Source: Triangularia verruculosa
Lineage: Eukaryota; Ascomycota; Sordariomycetes; Sordariales; Podosporaceae
Direction: 5' to 3'
Assembly: GCA_033296885.1 (NCBI GenBank)
Contig: MU864024.1
Coordinates: forward strand, 1 to 64,000
Length of the DNA: 64,000 bases
The notes below the pieces were generated by a model that saw nothing but the letters and a program-made list of their open reading frames with translations, was not told where the DNA came from and did no database searches. Each line of letters starts with the position of its first letter. The stretch's first letter is position 1. The position numbers were made by a program, and so were the translations under genes. This document shows positions 44,938 to 55,032 of this stretch, piece by piece.

Positions 44938-46770
44938 ATGTCCGACCAAGACGACTTGCCACCAGAATTTGCGTACATACCTCGCGACCAACTAAAACAC
45001 GGAACCGGCCGCTACAAAGACGTGATTCTCGTACCGCAGCCCTCTGACAGCCCGAATGACCCCCTCAACGTATGTTTGACTTAGATACTGTATCCATCCC
45101 CAGGTAGCTAACACCCCGGACAAGTGGCCCCAATGGCGCAAAGAGCTCATCCTCCTCATCACCTCCCTCTCTGCCGCCGTCGTGGGCGCCTACGGCCCCA
45201 TGCTCTCGCCCGGCTTCGTCGAAATCGCCCACAACCTCGACATCACGCTCGACGTCCTCGCCCAGTCCACCGCCTGGCTCATCCTCTGCATCGGGCTGGG
45301 GCTGTTCATCACCAACCCCCTGGCCAAGATCATCGGCCGCCGCCCGGTCTACCTCGTCGCCATCCTCATCATGCTCATCACGTGCATCTGGGGCGCCGCC
45401 GTCAGGGAGTACGACTCCTTCCTGGCAAGCAGAATCATCGCCGGAATTGGGATGGCACCGTACGAGGTGTTGGTGCAGTGCACGATCGGGGACTTGTACT
45501 TTGTCCACGAGCGAGCGACGAGGATTGCGGTCTGGAACTTGTTCTTGCTGACGGGGATCAGCGGGGGCGCGCTGGTGGCGGGGTACATCATCGAGAGGGA
45601 GGGGTACCAGTGGACGTTTGGAGTGTGCGCGGTGCTGTTTGGTGTCCTGGGCCTGGGTGTGGTGTTTGCGGTGCCGGAGACGGCGTATAGGAGGGATGCC
45701 GTTGTTCCTGTGCCTGTCATGAGTCAAAAGGAAGACGGGGAAGAGGGAAGCGTGATGAAGATGAGGCTAGGAAGGGAGCATGAGGTGAGCTTGCAACACG
45801 TACCTTCTTCCTCGGAGGGGGGCAATGGGGTAAACACGGCCGAGAAGGCAAGGAGGGATGAGGCGAGGGAGAAGAAACATACGTATTGGCAATCGTTGAG
45901 AGTCTATACCGGGAGATACTCCAAAGCACCTGGGTGGAAGCCGTTTGTGAGACCGGTGGTTTTGCTCTTCTACCCGGCTGTGTTTTGGGGATTCTTGGTT
46001 TACGGTGAGTGGGTCCTGGTGGATTATTACCCCTGAGCCCCTGAGTTGCCAGCCCCCCACTGACACCATCCAGGCACCGTCATCACCTGGATTGTCGTGT
46101 TTTCCGTTGTCAACGCAGTCATCTTTGTTAACCCCCCCTACAACTTCACCATTAGTCAAACCGGCCTGATCAGCCTGTCTCCGTTCATCCTGACCATCAT
46201 TGGCGAGCTCATCTCGGGTCCCCTTAACGACTGGATCTGCATCTACCTCACCAAGAAGAACAGGGGAATCTACGAGCCCGAGTTTCGCCTCCCTCTCATG
46301 GCGGTGTCGTTGGTGACAGGAGTGGTTGGGTTCTTTGGTTTCGGCGCCTCGGTCGAATATCAGACACACTGGTCAGGACCAGTGCTCTGCTTTGGGCTGG
46401 CCAACATGAGTTTGGTGTTTGCCGCGACGTGCGTGTTTGGATACATTGTGGACAGCTACCGCGAATTGAACGAGGAGGCGTTTGTGGCTATCAACACTAG
46501 GAATTTGCTCACATTTGGCCTCACCTATTTTGTGAATACGTGGTTGGAGCAGCAGGGCCCGCTTGTCGTGTTTTGCATCCTGGGGGCTTTGTTTGTGTTT
46601 GTCACACTCCTGACAATACCACTATGGTACGTACTTGCTGCAGAGCTCCATTCCTTTTACAGGGTTACTGCTAATCTTTGGCATGGACATTCAGGATATT
46701 TGGAAAGAGGTGTCGGAGTTTTACTGGGCGGAACCAATGGTTGCAGAGGTTTATGAACGATAATGAATGA
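44938..46770 (+). CDS. MFS transporter, DHA1 (Hol1-like)
   Basis: Exons 44938-45069, 45125-46004, 46074-46626 and 46695-46770 give 546 residues. All introns have GT donors (GTATGT, GTGAGT, GTACGT) and close frame exactly. The N-terminus reads DVILVPQPSDSPNDPLNWPQWRK, typical of fungal DHA1 members. Twelve helices follow, with AKIIGRRPVYL in loop 2-3 and FVHERATRIAVWN after helix 4. A long polar central loop (about 220-285) and a C-terminal IFGKRCRSF, like the IYGKR endings of relatives, complete it. Probable role: proton-coupled transport of drugs, cations or histidinol-like compounds across the plasma membrane; the substrate is not deducible. The small last exon supplies only 25 residues. 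Confidence 0.88.
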
Positions 46771-47043
46771 CGTTGATTTTCTGGGGTTCAAATACCAATA
46801 CTAGGAAGTCGCTATCAAGACGGTGCCTGAAACAAACTCTGAGTTGAATCATTGTCAGTTGTGTGGTGAAGAAGAGGCTCCGATGCTAGATCTAAATAAA
46901 ATTCCCAAATGGTACTTCCATGCCTCGTCGAATCTGTGACATTTTAAGGTGATAATATAGACCGACCCTCACCGCTTCAGCACAACAATTTCCACCATAC
47001 CTGCCCCTCGTTCTCACCTCCAGTCTAGTCGCATCACGTCGCG

Positions 47044-47892
47044 TCACAGCGGGACCTTCGCTTCTGAATAGCATTCAAATTGAGCCCCTAGAATAACCGA
47101 CTTCGCTGGGGCTTGGCTTAGATCAAACGAATGCATCCAACGATAGCCTAGCAGGCTCCATGAGTCGTCTCGGGCTTTTTTGTCGGCTGCGGTGGTGGTA
47201 TTGTCGAGATAATAGTTATGACCGGTCACAATATCCGGTCCCTTTTTTCCTTCGTCGTTGTTCGCCCTTTGTGAACCAAGGGATAGAAATGTCAGCGTGG
47301 TAAATAGAATGAATAGGCAGGCAACATGACATACCAATCCACGAAATCATCAATCGAAAGAGGAGCAATGAATTGGGCAGCATGGTTGGCGCTGAAAATG
47401 AATTTTGAGCTGTAATGGCCCCATTTGACTTTCTCGACGTAAAGTAAGCTGGAAAGGTTGGAGTTGAAGACGAACACAGGCATGTCGGGCCAGAGTAGAT
47501 AAAACGTGGAATCTTCCGAGTCGGAAATCGGAGACTGGAACGGAATCTGGACAACTAGAACACAAGAGGTATGGTTTGAAGAGTTGTGATTGGGGAAATG
47601 AGATTTCCAAGGGGTGTATAGCCCAGCAGAGAGAATGCGCATCATCTAGCTCCAAATCTCCTGGCGTCATGGAGTCCGATGGGCTTGTGGTCAAGTTGCC
47701 GGTAATGAAGAGTGAGGTGCTGGGGTCGACCAATTTTGTAACAGTCATTGTGGTGCCAGGTGGTGGTGAAGTTGTTGACGCTGTCGTATTATCATAGGAT
47801 GCTGTCGTTTCTTGGCCGGGTGAGGGGGATACGAGGAGATAGAGGAGGAGAATGATATAAGACATGATGATGGAGTGTTGTGGGTGTGGCAT
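47044..47892 (-). CDS. Secreted protein of unknown function, apparent frame break
   Basis: The ATG at 47892 (AAAAATGCC) begins a signal peptide (IIMSYIILLLYLLVSPSPGQ) and a Ser/Thr-rich stretch (TTASTTSPPPGTT) ending near 47640 (PGDLELDD). Coding continues in a different frame from about 47640: NHNSSNHTSCVLVVQIPFQS through SIDDFVDW, ending at 47335. A 68-nt intron (GTATGT...CAAAG, 47267-47334) then joins the last exon 47044-47266 (W|ANNDEGKKG to AQFECYSEAKVPL). No GT donor exists near the first frame change, so it is a one-base indel or sequence error. The spliced product would be about 260 residues with several Asn-X-Ser/Thr sites. The family is not recognised. Confidence 0.55.
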
Positions 47893-48152
47893 TTTTGCGT
47901 TTGATGGAGTAGAACCAGATATTCTAGGTATGGGTGTTGGCAGGAGTGATGGGAAATCTCCAGCAGCGGATGTAAATGGTGGAAAGACAGGATATTTATA
48001 TCGAGATTCTACCGTTGGATTACGGCCTAGGTAATTGCCACTCGTATGAGATGAGATGGAGTTACAAAGCCCCCGTTTGTACCGTAACCAGGACTGAAAC
48101 GAAATTGGCAACATACCTACCGACCCACGAGCCTCATCGTTCAAACAACATC

Positions 48153-49586
48153 CTAAAAGATAGACCCCAGTGCGAGATGTCGGCTGCGACTTCTGGACTC
48201 GTGACCGTGGCGACTTCGACTTCGACTGCGACTCCGGCTCCGCTGTCGGGTATGACGCCCACTAGAATGGCGCGTATGACTTTCAGGTCTTTGACTTCGA
48301 CTTCCCTCCCGACTTCTGCTTCTGCTTCTGCTCCGGCTCCGGCTTCGTGAGCCTCGGGATCGTTCTTGATCGATCAAACGCCAGTACTTCCTTTTCCGCA
48401 ATTCCAAAACCCCGTCACCGGTCCAGAGGATCTCTTTGTCCGCCCACAAAGCTTCATCTGGAACCAACACAGCAACGTGCACGCTATCTCCCTCGTGAGG
48501 GTTTGACCGTGGGCGTTTGAGCACGTTCACAGCTGGCAGAACTTCACCATCGGCTGTCGTCTGTTCCCCGACACTGGTAGACTCTACCTCCTCCAATAAA
48601 GCTCTATGTCCGTGCATCAAAGCAACAAACTGCGGTATCGTAGCACGAACCCCATCAGCCTCCGCCAGCTCGCCATGACGACTATGACTGCGGCTGTGGC
48701 TTGGCGATCGAAGATCTCTCAATGCAGGCGATAGAGGGCGTCGGCCATGCTTGTGGCTGTTTGTGAGTGTGAAATACGACGGCTTCCTTCCCCTTGAGTG
48801 TGCTGACTGGGCCGTCCACTTAAACGTCTCGGCCTCCTTATCCGCCGGCACAAACACCGCCTTCCTCTGGATCCTGTCATGGGTCCTCATTTTGACTAGC
48901 ACAGGGTTGGGGACGTTCTGCATAGCCGCCACTGGATGTAGCCCAACTATCTCCTCCTCGTCCTTGAAAAGGACTTTGAAGAGGGTGATGGTCCCCGACA
49001 TCCCCTCTTCAGCCCAGGTTACCACGGTTAGGTAGTCGCAGCTGTCGCCGTTGTATTTCGTCAAGTCAAAGAGCTCATTCTCGAGCCTTTCCAGCTCCCG
49101 CTTAGATGCCTTGTCGGCGGTTGATTTGGGAACGTGGATAACGCGTTCGGATCGCATAAAGTCGTCTTTTTTGGCAGAGCGGAAGAGGTTATGAGTGGAC
49201 TCGGCGATGCCACCGAAGCCTTCGATGCTGACATGGCCTGGGAGTTCAGCTTTGACCGAGTTGAGAGGGGAGAAGATCTTTTCGAGACGGGACTTCCGAG
49301 CCGTTTCTCGCGGGGACAGGGTTGCTTCTTCAAAGTGAACCCAGTCGAGGAAGCTGGGGCCTTTTCGGTTGGGAGAGTAGCTGTCGTCGCGAGATTCAAC
49401 AAAGATAGAATAAGTCGCTTGGGATTGCACTGCCTGCCCTGCCGCTGCGTAAGGCTGGACTTGAGTCTCGTTGTTGGTCTCGACAAGGGCAGATGACATG
49501 GCGCCTAGGTTAAACGGCGTGTTTTGCTGGTCTTTTACGCGATCTTTGGATTCGGCGTACATGGTTTTGATAGTGTTTGATGACAT
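48153..49586 (-). CDS. SR-repeat protein of unknown function
   Basis: Intronless, 477 residues. The first 270 residues are a mixed, probably folded region without a known domain (YSIFVESRDDSYSP, LENELFDLTKYNGDSCDY). A short SR patch (PSHSRSHSRHG) occurs at about 297-307. The C-terminal 70 residues are almost pure Arg/Ser dipeptides (RSRSRSRSRSRSR and relatives), followed by HLALGSIF. Arg-Ser tails are typical of splicing and nuclear-speckle proteins and are SRPK kinase targets, but there is no RNA-recognition motif here. An internal ATG at 49499 (MSSALVETNN) is an alternative start. It is divergent from the MFS gene at 50210. Confidence 0.72.
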   Translation of the reverse strand: MSSNTIKTMYAESKDRVKDQQNTPFNLGAMSSALVETNNETQVQPYAAAGQAVQSQATYSIFVESRDDSYSPNRKGPSFLDWVHFEEATLSPRETARKSRLEKIFSPLNSVKAELPGHVSIEGFGGIAESTHNLFRSAKKDDFMRSERVIHVPKSTADKASKRELERLENELFDLTKYNGDSCDYLTVVTWAEEGMSGTITLFKVLFKDEEEIVGLHPVAAMQNVPNPVLVKMRTHDRIQRKAVFVPADKEAETFKWTAQSAHSRGRKPSYFTLTNSHKHGRRPLSPALRDLRSPSHSRSHSRHGELAEADGVRATIPQFVALMHGHRALLEEVESTSVGEQTTADGEVLPAVNVLKRPRSNPHEGDSVHVAVLVPDEALWADKEILWTGDGVLELRKRKYWRLIDQERSRGSRSRSRSRSRSRSREGSRSQRPESHTRHSSGRHTRQRSRSRSRSRSRHGHESRSRSRHLALGSIF

Positions 49587-50209
49587 GTAACAAGTTACAC
49601 GGAGATAGCTTCAGGCGACAGAAAATGAGCGTCAAGATGGCTTTAAGGCAGGCAGCCTGTGCCGCCGATAAGGGTGCATAGCCACATGTAGCGACCATTT
49701 CACAGCCGCCTGTTGGGCACTGGGACGCATGAATCGGGCGAGAAAAGTGACCAGTCAGAAGGGCAATACACGGTGAGCATGACACCGACACGCGCTCGGG
49801 TGAGGGGCATCAGCCCTCGAAGCTGGAGCTCTTGCGGCTCACACGGTTGCTTCCGTCCGAAGGATCATCAGCTCCGTGGCATGTGGACTTGGAGGAGGGC
49901 GCCAAGACAGCCAAGACAGCCAAGATTAGAGGGCTGAGGTGCACTAACAGAGAAACAAGTAATCAACATTATATGCTGTTAACTGCTCCGACTGCTTGGC
50001 ATCGTGTTTCGTATCCCGCGTGTTGCGCAACAACCCTGACCCATGAAGCTTAGCTTGATTGCCTCGTCAGCTTGTTCAGGGGTGGAATTGGCGGTGCCCA
50101 TTTTACATATCTGCAATGGCTTGCTTTGGAGAATATTTTTCTTTACCGTCCCAAGACGCATTGTCTCGAGATGAACTGAATGAGCCTCGCAGAGAGAACC
50201 AAGCACACA
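49587..50209. other. Divergent promoter region with minimal upstream ORF
   Basis: 623 bases between the SR protein (minus) and an MFS gene (plus). The triplets ATG AAC TGA at 50171-50179 form a two-codon upstream ORF that abuts an in-frame ATG at 50180. No gene is seen. Confidence 0.5.
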
Positions 50210-51895
50210 ATGGCGACCGTGAACGGCAACCCCGAATACATCGAAGCAGAACCCCTGCTGGGTCTTGACGAACATGACCTGGAAACCGATGCCATCCCTC
50301 CTCAACAGCCACGCCCCAAACCACTAAGCCAGCCGTTACGATGGCTAAACATTTCAACAAACATCCAGGCCCAGAATCCCAGCACCATTATCCTGCTGCT
50401 GTCTCTGCTCACGTTTGCCATTGTGACCAGCGGCATGATGTACATGATTCCGATGTTCCGCCTCATTGAAGATGCATTTTGCCATCTCTACTACGACAAG
50501 GACCCTTCAGAATTGATCGAGGAGCACATGTGCAAAGTGGATGGCGTGCAGAAGGAGCTTGCTTACCTTGGTGGCATCTCGGTCATGATCAACTCGCTGG
50601 TGGGCGTTGTGGCCGCTTTGCCATATGGTGTTCTCGCCGATCGGTACGCAATTTTTGATTACCTATGCATTGCTCATGAGGGCTCAAACTCACAAATTCA
50701 CCGTCTAGCATCGGCCGAAAGCCCACATTTACTCTTGCATATGTTGGAATCGTCATCGGATTCGGCTGGGGCCCGTCGTTGCTGTTATTCGGCGTGATAC
50801 CCAACATGTACCTCGTCGTACTGGGGTGTTTGTTTTTCCTGATTGGTGGAGGTGTTCCCGTGGCCATGAACACACTCAACGCAATGGCTTCTGACGTCAG
50901 TACAGAAAGCGATAGGTGAGGCCCTTCCTTCGGAGCTGACGTCTCTGCATCTCAACTAACCTGCCCTTAGAGCCACTGGCTTCCTGTACCTTTCCTTCGG
51001 CGCCGTGTCGGGAACGTTAGTAGGCCCGTTTCTGGCTGGCATTTTGATGCAAGCCTTCAGCCCTTGGTGTCCCATCGCCCTCGTCTTCGCTCTCACTCCC
51101 TGTATTTTCGGCGCCCTGCTATTCCTCCCAGAAACGTTGCCGGCCAAGCTGAAAGAGGCGGCTCAGCAGCAACATCAACCAATCTCGAAGAAAGTCCAAG
51201 AAGCCATGAGGGAGTTCAGAGTGTCGCTGTCATTGCTGAAAAACCGACGGCTTTTGGGTTCTCTGGTGCTCTTCATCATAGGCCCAGCCATTTTTGCTGC
51301 CTATTCGACCACCCTTGCGCAGCATGTCAGCAAATATTTTGGCTGGACGCTAGCCGAGACCAGCTACCTGCTCACACCCCCGTTGGGCGTCCTCCATCTT
51401 GCTGTTCTGGTGGCGCTTCCTCGGGTTGGAAAGCTGATGACGGAGCCATCGGGCAAATCTGGGGTCTCCATATTCACAAAAGATTTGTTACTGACAAGGC
51501 TATCGCTTGTTCTCATGATGGCAGGAGCTGTTATTCAGGGCCTCAGCCACAACATTGTGTTGTTCCTGCTCGGCCTTGCCGTTCACACGCTTGGATCGGG
51601 CAGCTCCCCCCTGGGTAGGGCCATTTCGACCGCTTATGTTGATCCTCAGCATACATCCAGGTTGTACGCCGTCATAAGCATGCTCGAGACGGGTGGTGCA
51701 TTGATCGGGGGCCCGGTGCTGGCTTGGTGCTTCCACATTGGCATGAACAAGTCGGGGTTCTGGGTTGGATTGCCGTGGTTTTATGTTGCTGGTCTTGTGT
51801 CCGTCGCTCTCGGGGCGATGATGTTCGTCACCAAACCAAGACCGAGGCTGGGTATGCCCGAAGAGTCTGATGAAGAGCAACAGCGTGGTTTGTAG
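50210..51895 (+). CDS. MFS transporter
   Basis: Exons 50210-50643, 50709-50915 and 50971-51895 give 521 residues. Introns (65 and 55 nt) have GTACGC/CTAG and GTGAGG/TTAG and join ADR to IGRKP and SDR to ATGF, restoring the MFS loops GVLADRIGRKP and ASDVSTESDRATGF. About twelve helices are present, with a long extracellular loop 1 (FCHLYYDKDPSELIEEH, Cys-containing) and a central loop with an amphipathic stretch (KEAAQQQHQPISKKVQ). Long loop 1 is seen in a fungal MFS subgroup next to secondary-metabolism genes; the substrate is unknown. The ATG at 50210 (CACACAATGGC) is preferred over 50180. Confidence 0.85.
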
Positions 51896-52379
51896 ATAAC
51901 CCAATTTTATCGGATCGAGACCTGAACCTGAATGGTGGATTGCAAGACCCGTGTCTCGGCGCCCGTGACCGTCCCGGATGGAACGTAGATGGCGGTCAAG
52001 GTCTCGGAATATTATATGCATGCAGGGAGCTGCAACCCAAGCGTGGACTGCAACCCCCAGCAAAGCGTTGAAACTCGCAATCTGACCAACACGCCAATTG
52101 ATGAACCAACAAGGCGTTGAGACTCGCAATCTCGAGGCGCCTGCAGCAGTCCAAACAGGAAAAGCCAGGAGTCGCCGAGCCCCTCAGCTGCAGCGACCCT
52201 CACCACCTAGCCTGTTTTGGGATGAAGAAGCAATCATTGATGGAACATTTCCACCAAATACCGATCTTCAGGAGCATCTTGGGCTCGGTATTTATAGGGC
52301 GCCTCTTGAGACATTGATCTGCCACCCACACTTCCATCAACATTCTGTGCTTCTTCGATTCGACACCAACACCATCGAC
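51896..52379. promoter_or_regulatory. Promoter region with 19-bp direct repeat pair
   Basis: GCGTTGA[A/G]ACTCGCAATCT occurs at 52065-52083 and 52114-52132 (one mismatch, starts 49 bp apart). The pair lies about 250-315 bp before the SDR start codon. A duplicated long word at this distance can be a regulator binding site or a simple local duplication; the sequence alone does not decide. Confidence 0.45.
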
Positions 52380-53123
52380 ATGTCTCCTGGCAAGACCCTC
52401 CTCGTGCTTGGCTCTGGGCCTGGCATTGGCCGGTCTGTCGCTACACTGTTTGCCTCGAAGCGGTACACCAATCTGGTCCTTATTGCCAGACGTGCCGAGC
52501 AGCTCGAGGAGGAGAAAAAGGCTGTCTTGAGAGCCGTTGGCAGCCAGATCAACGTCAGAACGTATGCCACCGATGTGACACACACGCACTCTCTCCTGCA
52601 AGCACTCGACGATGCCGATGCGACTTTTGGCAAGCCTGAGGCGGTCTTTTACAACGCCGCTCGTGTTTTTCCATCAGCGTTGCTGACCCATCCTGTCGAA
52701 GACGTCGAGTACGACTTCAAGGTGAGCGTTCTGGCTGTGAGAGACGGGGAACAATGCTAATCCTTCTGCAAGATCAATGTCAGCGCTTTGTATGTTGTCT
52801 CACAGCGCTACATCCCCCACCTCGTGTCGCTGGCCAAAGCAGACGCCTCATCCAAGCCGGCGCTCATTGTGACAAGCTCTGCGCTGCCACACCACCCTAT
52901 TCCTCAGCTGTTCAATTTGTCATTGGTGAAGGCGGCACAGAGGAATCTGGTGCAGAGTTTAAACCTGACCTACACGTCTGAGGGAGTACACATCGGTGTC
53001 ATCAATGTTGCCGGTCAAGTTTCGCCAGAGGATCAGGTCAGGAACCCCACTCGGATTGCTGCCAAAACGTGGGAGTGGTTCGAGGGAGCGAAGGAGAAGC
53101 CAGACTTTGAAGTAGTAATTTGA
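52380..53123 (+). CDS. Short-chain dehydrogenase-like protein lacking catalytic Tyr
   Basis: Exons 52380-52721 and 52773-53123 give 230 residues. The 51-nt intron has GTGAGC, a GCTAAT branch and CAAG. The Rossmann dinucleotide motif is GSGPGIGRS (residues about 11-19), with LIARRAEQLEEE after beta-2 and ATDV after beta-3; YNAAR replaces the usual NNAG. TSS at 148-150 supplies the Ser and K167 the Lys of the active site. The residue four before the Lys, Tyr in classical SDRs, is Leu 163 (FNLSLVKAAQ). The fold and cofactor binding look sound, so it could be a redox enzyme with altered chemistry or a non-catalytic NAD(P) binder. It lies downstream of an MFS gene on the same strand. Confidence 0.82.
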
Positions 53124-53553
53124 GATTGAGCGACAACACCACACATATAGCTGAGAATAGACTGGAATAAAAGAACAACACAATAGTTCTTTTCTGACGA
53201 CGTCATGGATGCCGCATCGACCTTGGGTCACAGGACTTGAGCCTCAAGACCACCTCCCTTGCTCAGTTGACCGCAACATGTGATGCCGGTTCGCGCTTGT
53301 CAGCGGTTGGAGCCTTGCTCTCAACCACTCGGAATGCCCGAGTGGCTGCCCCAACACTGCTGAAAGATGCTATCTCACCGAACTTTGTTGCTGAAATTGC
53401 GTCAAGTGTTTCTTTTCCAAGGTAGGTAGAAGTGCCATCTAGCTATGTGTATGATGGTAAAGAAAGTAAGTATCAATGAAACCTCCTCCATTAAAGAACG
53501 CCTGTCCCCCCTCCCATTATGCATTCCCTCCAAACCTGGCCAACCGACAAAGT
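53124..53553. other. Convergent intergenic region
   Basis: 430 bases between the SDR and the rhodopsin-like gene 3' ends. No gene or repeat is seen. Confidence 0.4.
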
Positions 53554-55032
53554 TCAGGCATTGCTGCTCCATGAAAAGTCCTTCCTCACCATGATTTCAT
53601 TCCGGTACGCATCTTCTGGACTGCTCTTCCCATTCACACAGGTCTTGGACGAATCCCTTGAATCGCCTTGTCTTTGGTGTCCGGGAAGATGGTGGCCCGG
53701 CTCCCCCGAAATGTCCACCGTCAGCTCAATCTCGTCGTCTCCTCGTAACGTTGTATCCAAACCCCCGTGGTGCTTTTTACTGCTGATCTTGTAGCTCATC
53801 TTGGACGGCCCAGGCTTATCCGACATGTACACCTTGGGCGTGTCCGGATACCCCGACAGCTCGCCCCTCCACCAGCGCCTGACCAAGGGCGCATAGGTGG
53901 GGAGGCAGGCGCAGACGATGCCGATGAATGGCTCGCAGCAGGACCAGATGAAGACTTTGGACATGGCCCACGTAAAGTCTGGCGACTTGACAAGCTGATC
54001 CATCATTACGATTCGAATGGCCGAGGCCACACAGACACTGTGCCAGAGCGTTAGTGACAAGGTTATGGTCAGGGACTTTGTGTTGGGCTGAAAGGAAAAA
54101 GGTCGGCGTGACCGAGACACCTGGCGCGGATACCGAGAGATGGCTGGGAACAGGGGAACATGGGGAAAATAACGCACAAGCCGCCGAGGAGAAGGATTCC
54201 ACCCACAAACACCTTTTTGGTGGTGGGCATGTTGAGCTTCCAAACTGTGATGAGGACTCGGTGATTAGCATGGGATACCGTGTGAGGACATTCCGGGCGG
54301 GTCACCAGACAGGGAAAAAAAAAAGACATACTCGTGGGAATCGGCACTAGAAGAATGGCCACATCAATCACCAATCCGATGATGCCGTTGCAAAAGTAAA
54401 ACAACGGCGCGTCGATACATGATCCCGTGGCGGTTGGATCGGTATACTGACGCCAGTAGTAGTCCATGGGTCTGCACCCGGCGAGCCATGTGATGGTCAC
54501 TTCTGCCCAATGGGCCCAGGTAAAGACAAAGACTATGTACCAAATGACGTTTGTCCCAAAGACCCGGCGGTAAAATAGCAGGATGGAGACTTTCGTAGCC
54601 GAGATGCAGGTGATGTAGACGATGACGAAGGCGTAGGTCGTTTGGTAGAGCTTGGTGAATTGCTCATGGGTAACCACCCAGAGGTGCTTTCCACCACCCC
54701 AGGGGACACTGATCAGGCAACACACCGCTGTTCCGATGCCCATAACCTGGATTTCCGCCGGTGAGCTGGTCAGCAAAAAGCCTGTCCTTGTCCTCACGGC
54801 GGCCCGGCTGGGCTGTGTAGGTGTATGTATTACTCACCGCTGCAAAAAGAATGACATAGTCGTCGGCGGCGAGACCGGGCCCCTTGTTCATGAGCCGTGT
54901 AAAAAGCCGCAAGACCACGGAAGCGAGCCCGAGAACCATGATACCGACAACTGAGCCGATAATATCCCCGTTCTGGTTTTCGGCCAGGTCCACGCCGGGA
55001 GGCGCCTCGCCCCACGCCCCCGAGTTTGACAT
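53554..55032 (-). CDS. SAT4/rhodopsin-type seven-helix membrane protein
   Basis: Exons 54838-55032, 54332-54746, 54178-54244 and 53554-54037 give 386 residues. Introns of 91, 87 and 140 nt have GTGAGT, GTATGT and GTGCGT donors, and all junctions restore family text (PIPT|IWKLNMPTTKKV; LLGG-F-VCVASAIRIV). Seven hydrophobic segments are present, beginning with IIGSVVGIMVLGLASVVLRL. Marks of the fungal rhodopsin/SAT4 domain (often called Pth11-like) include ADDYVILFAA, KVSILLFYRRVF, CRPMDYYW and FTWAMSKVFIWSCCEPFIGIVCACLP. The 110-residue C-terminus is polar with acidic patches. There is no CFEM domain. Relatives are thought to sense or signal at the plasma membrane; a ligand is not known. Despite the name, there is no retinal-binding Lys evidence. 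Confidence 0.88.
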
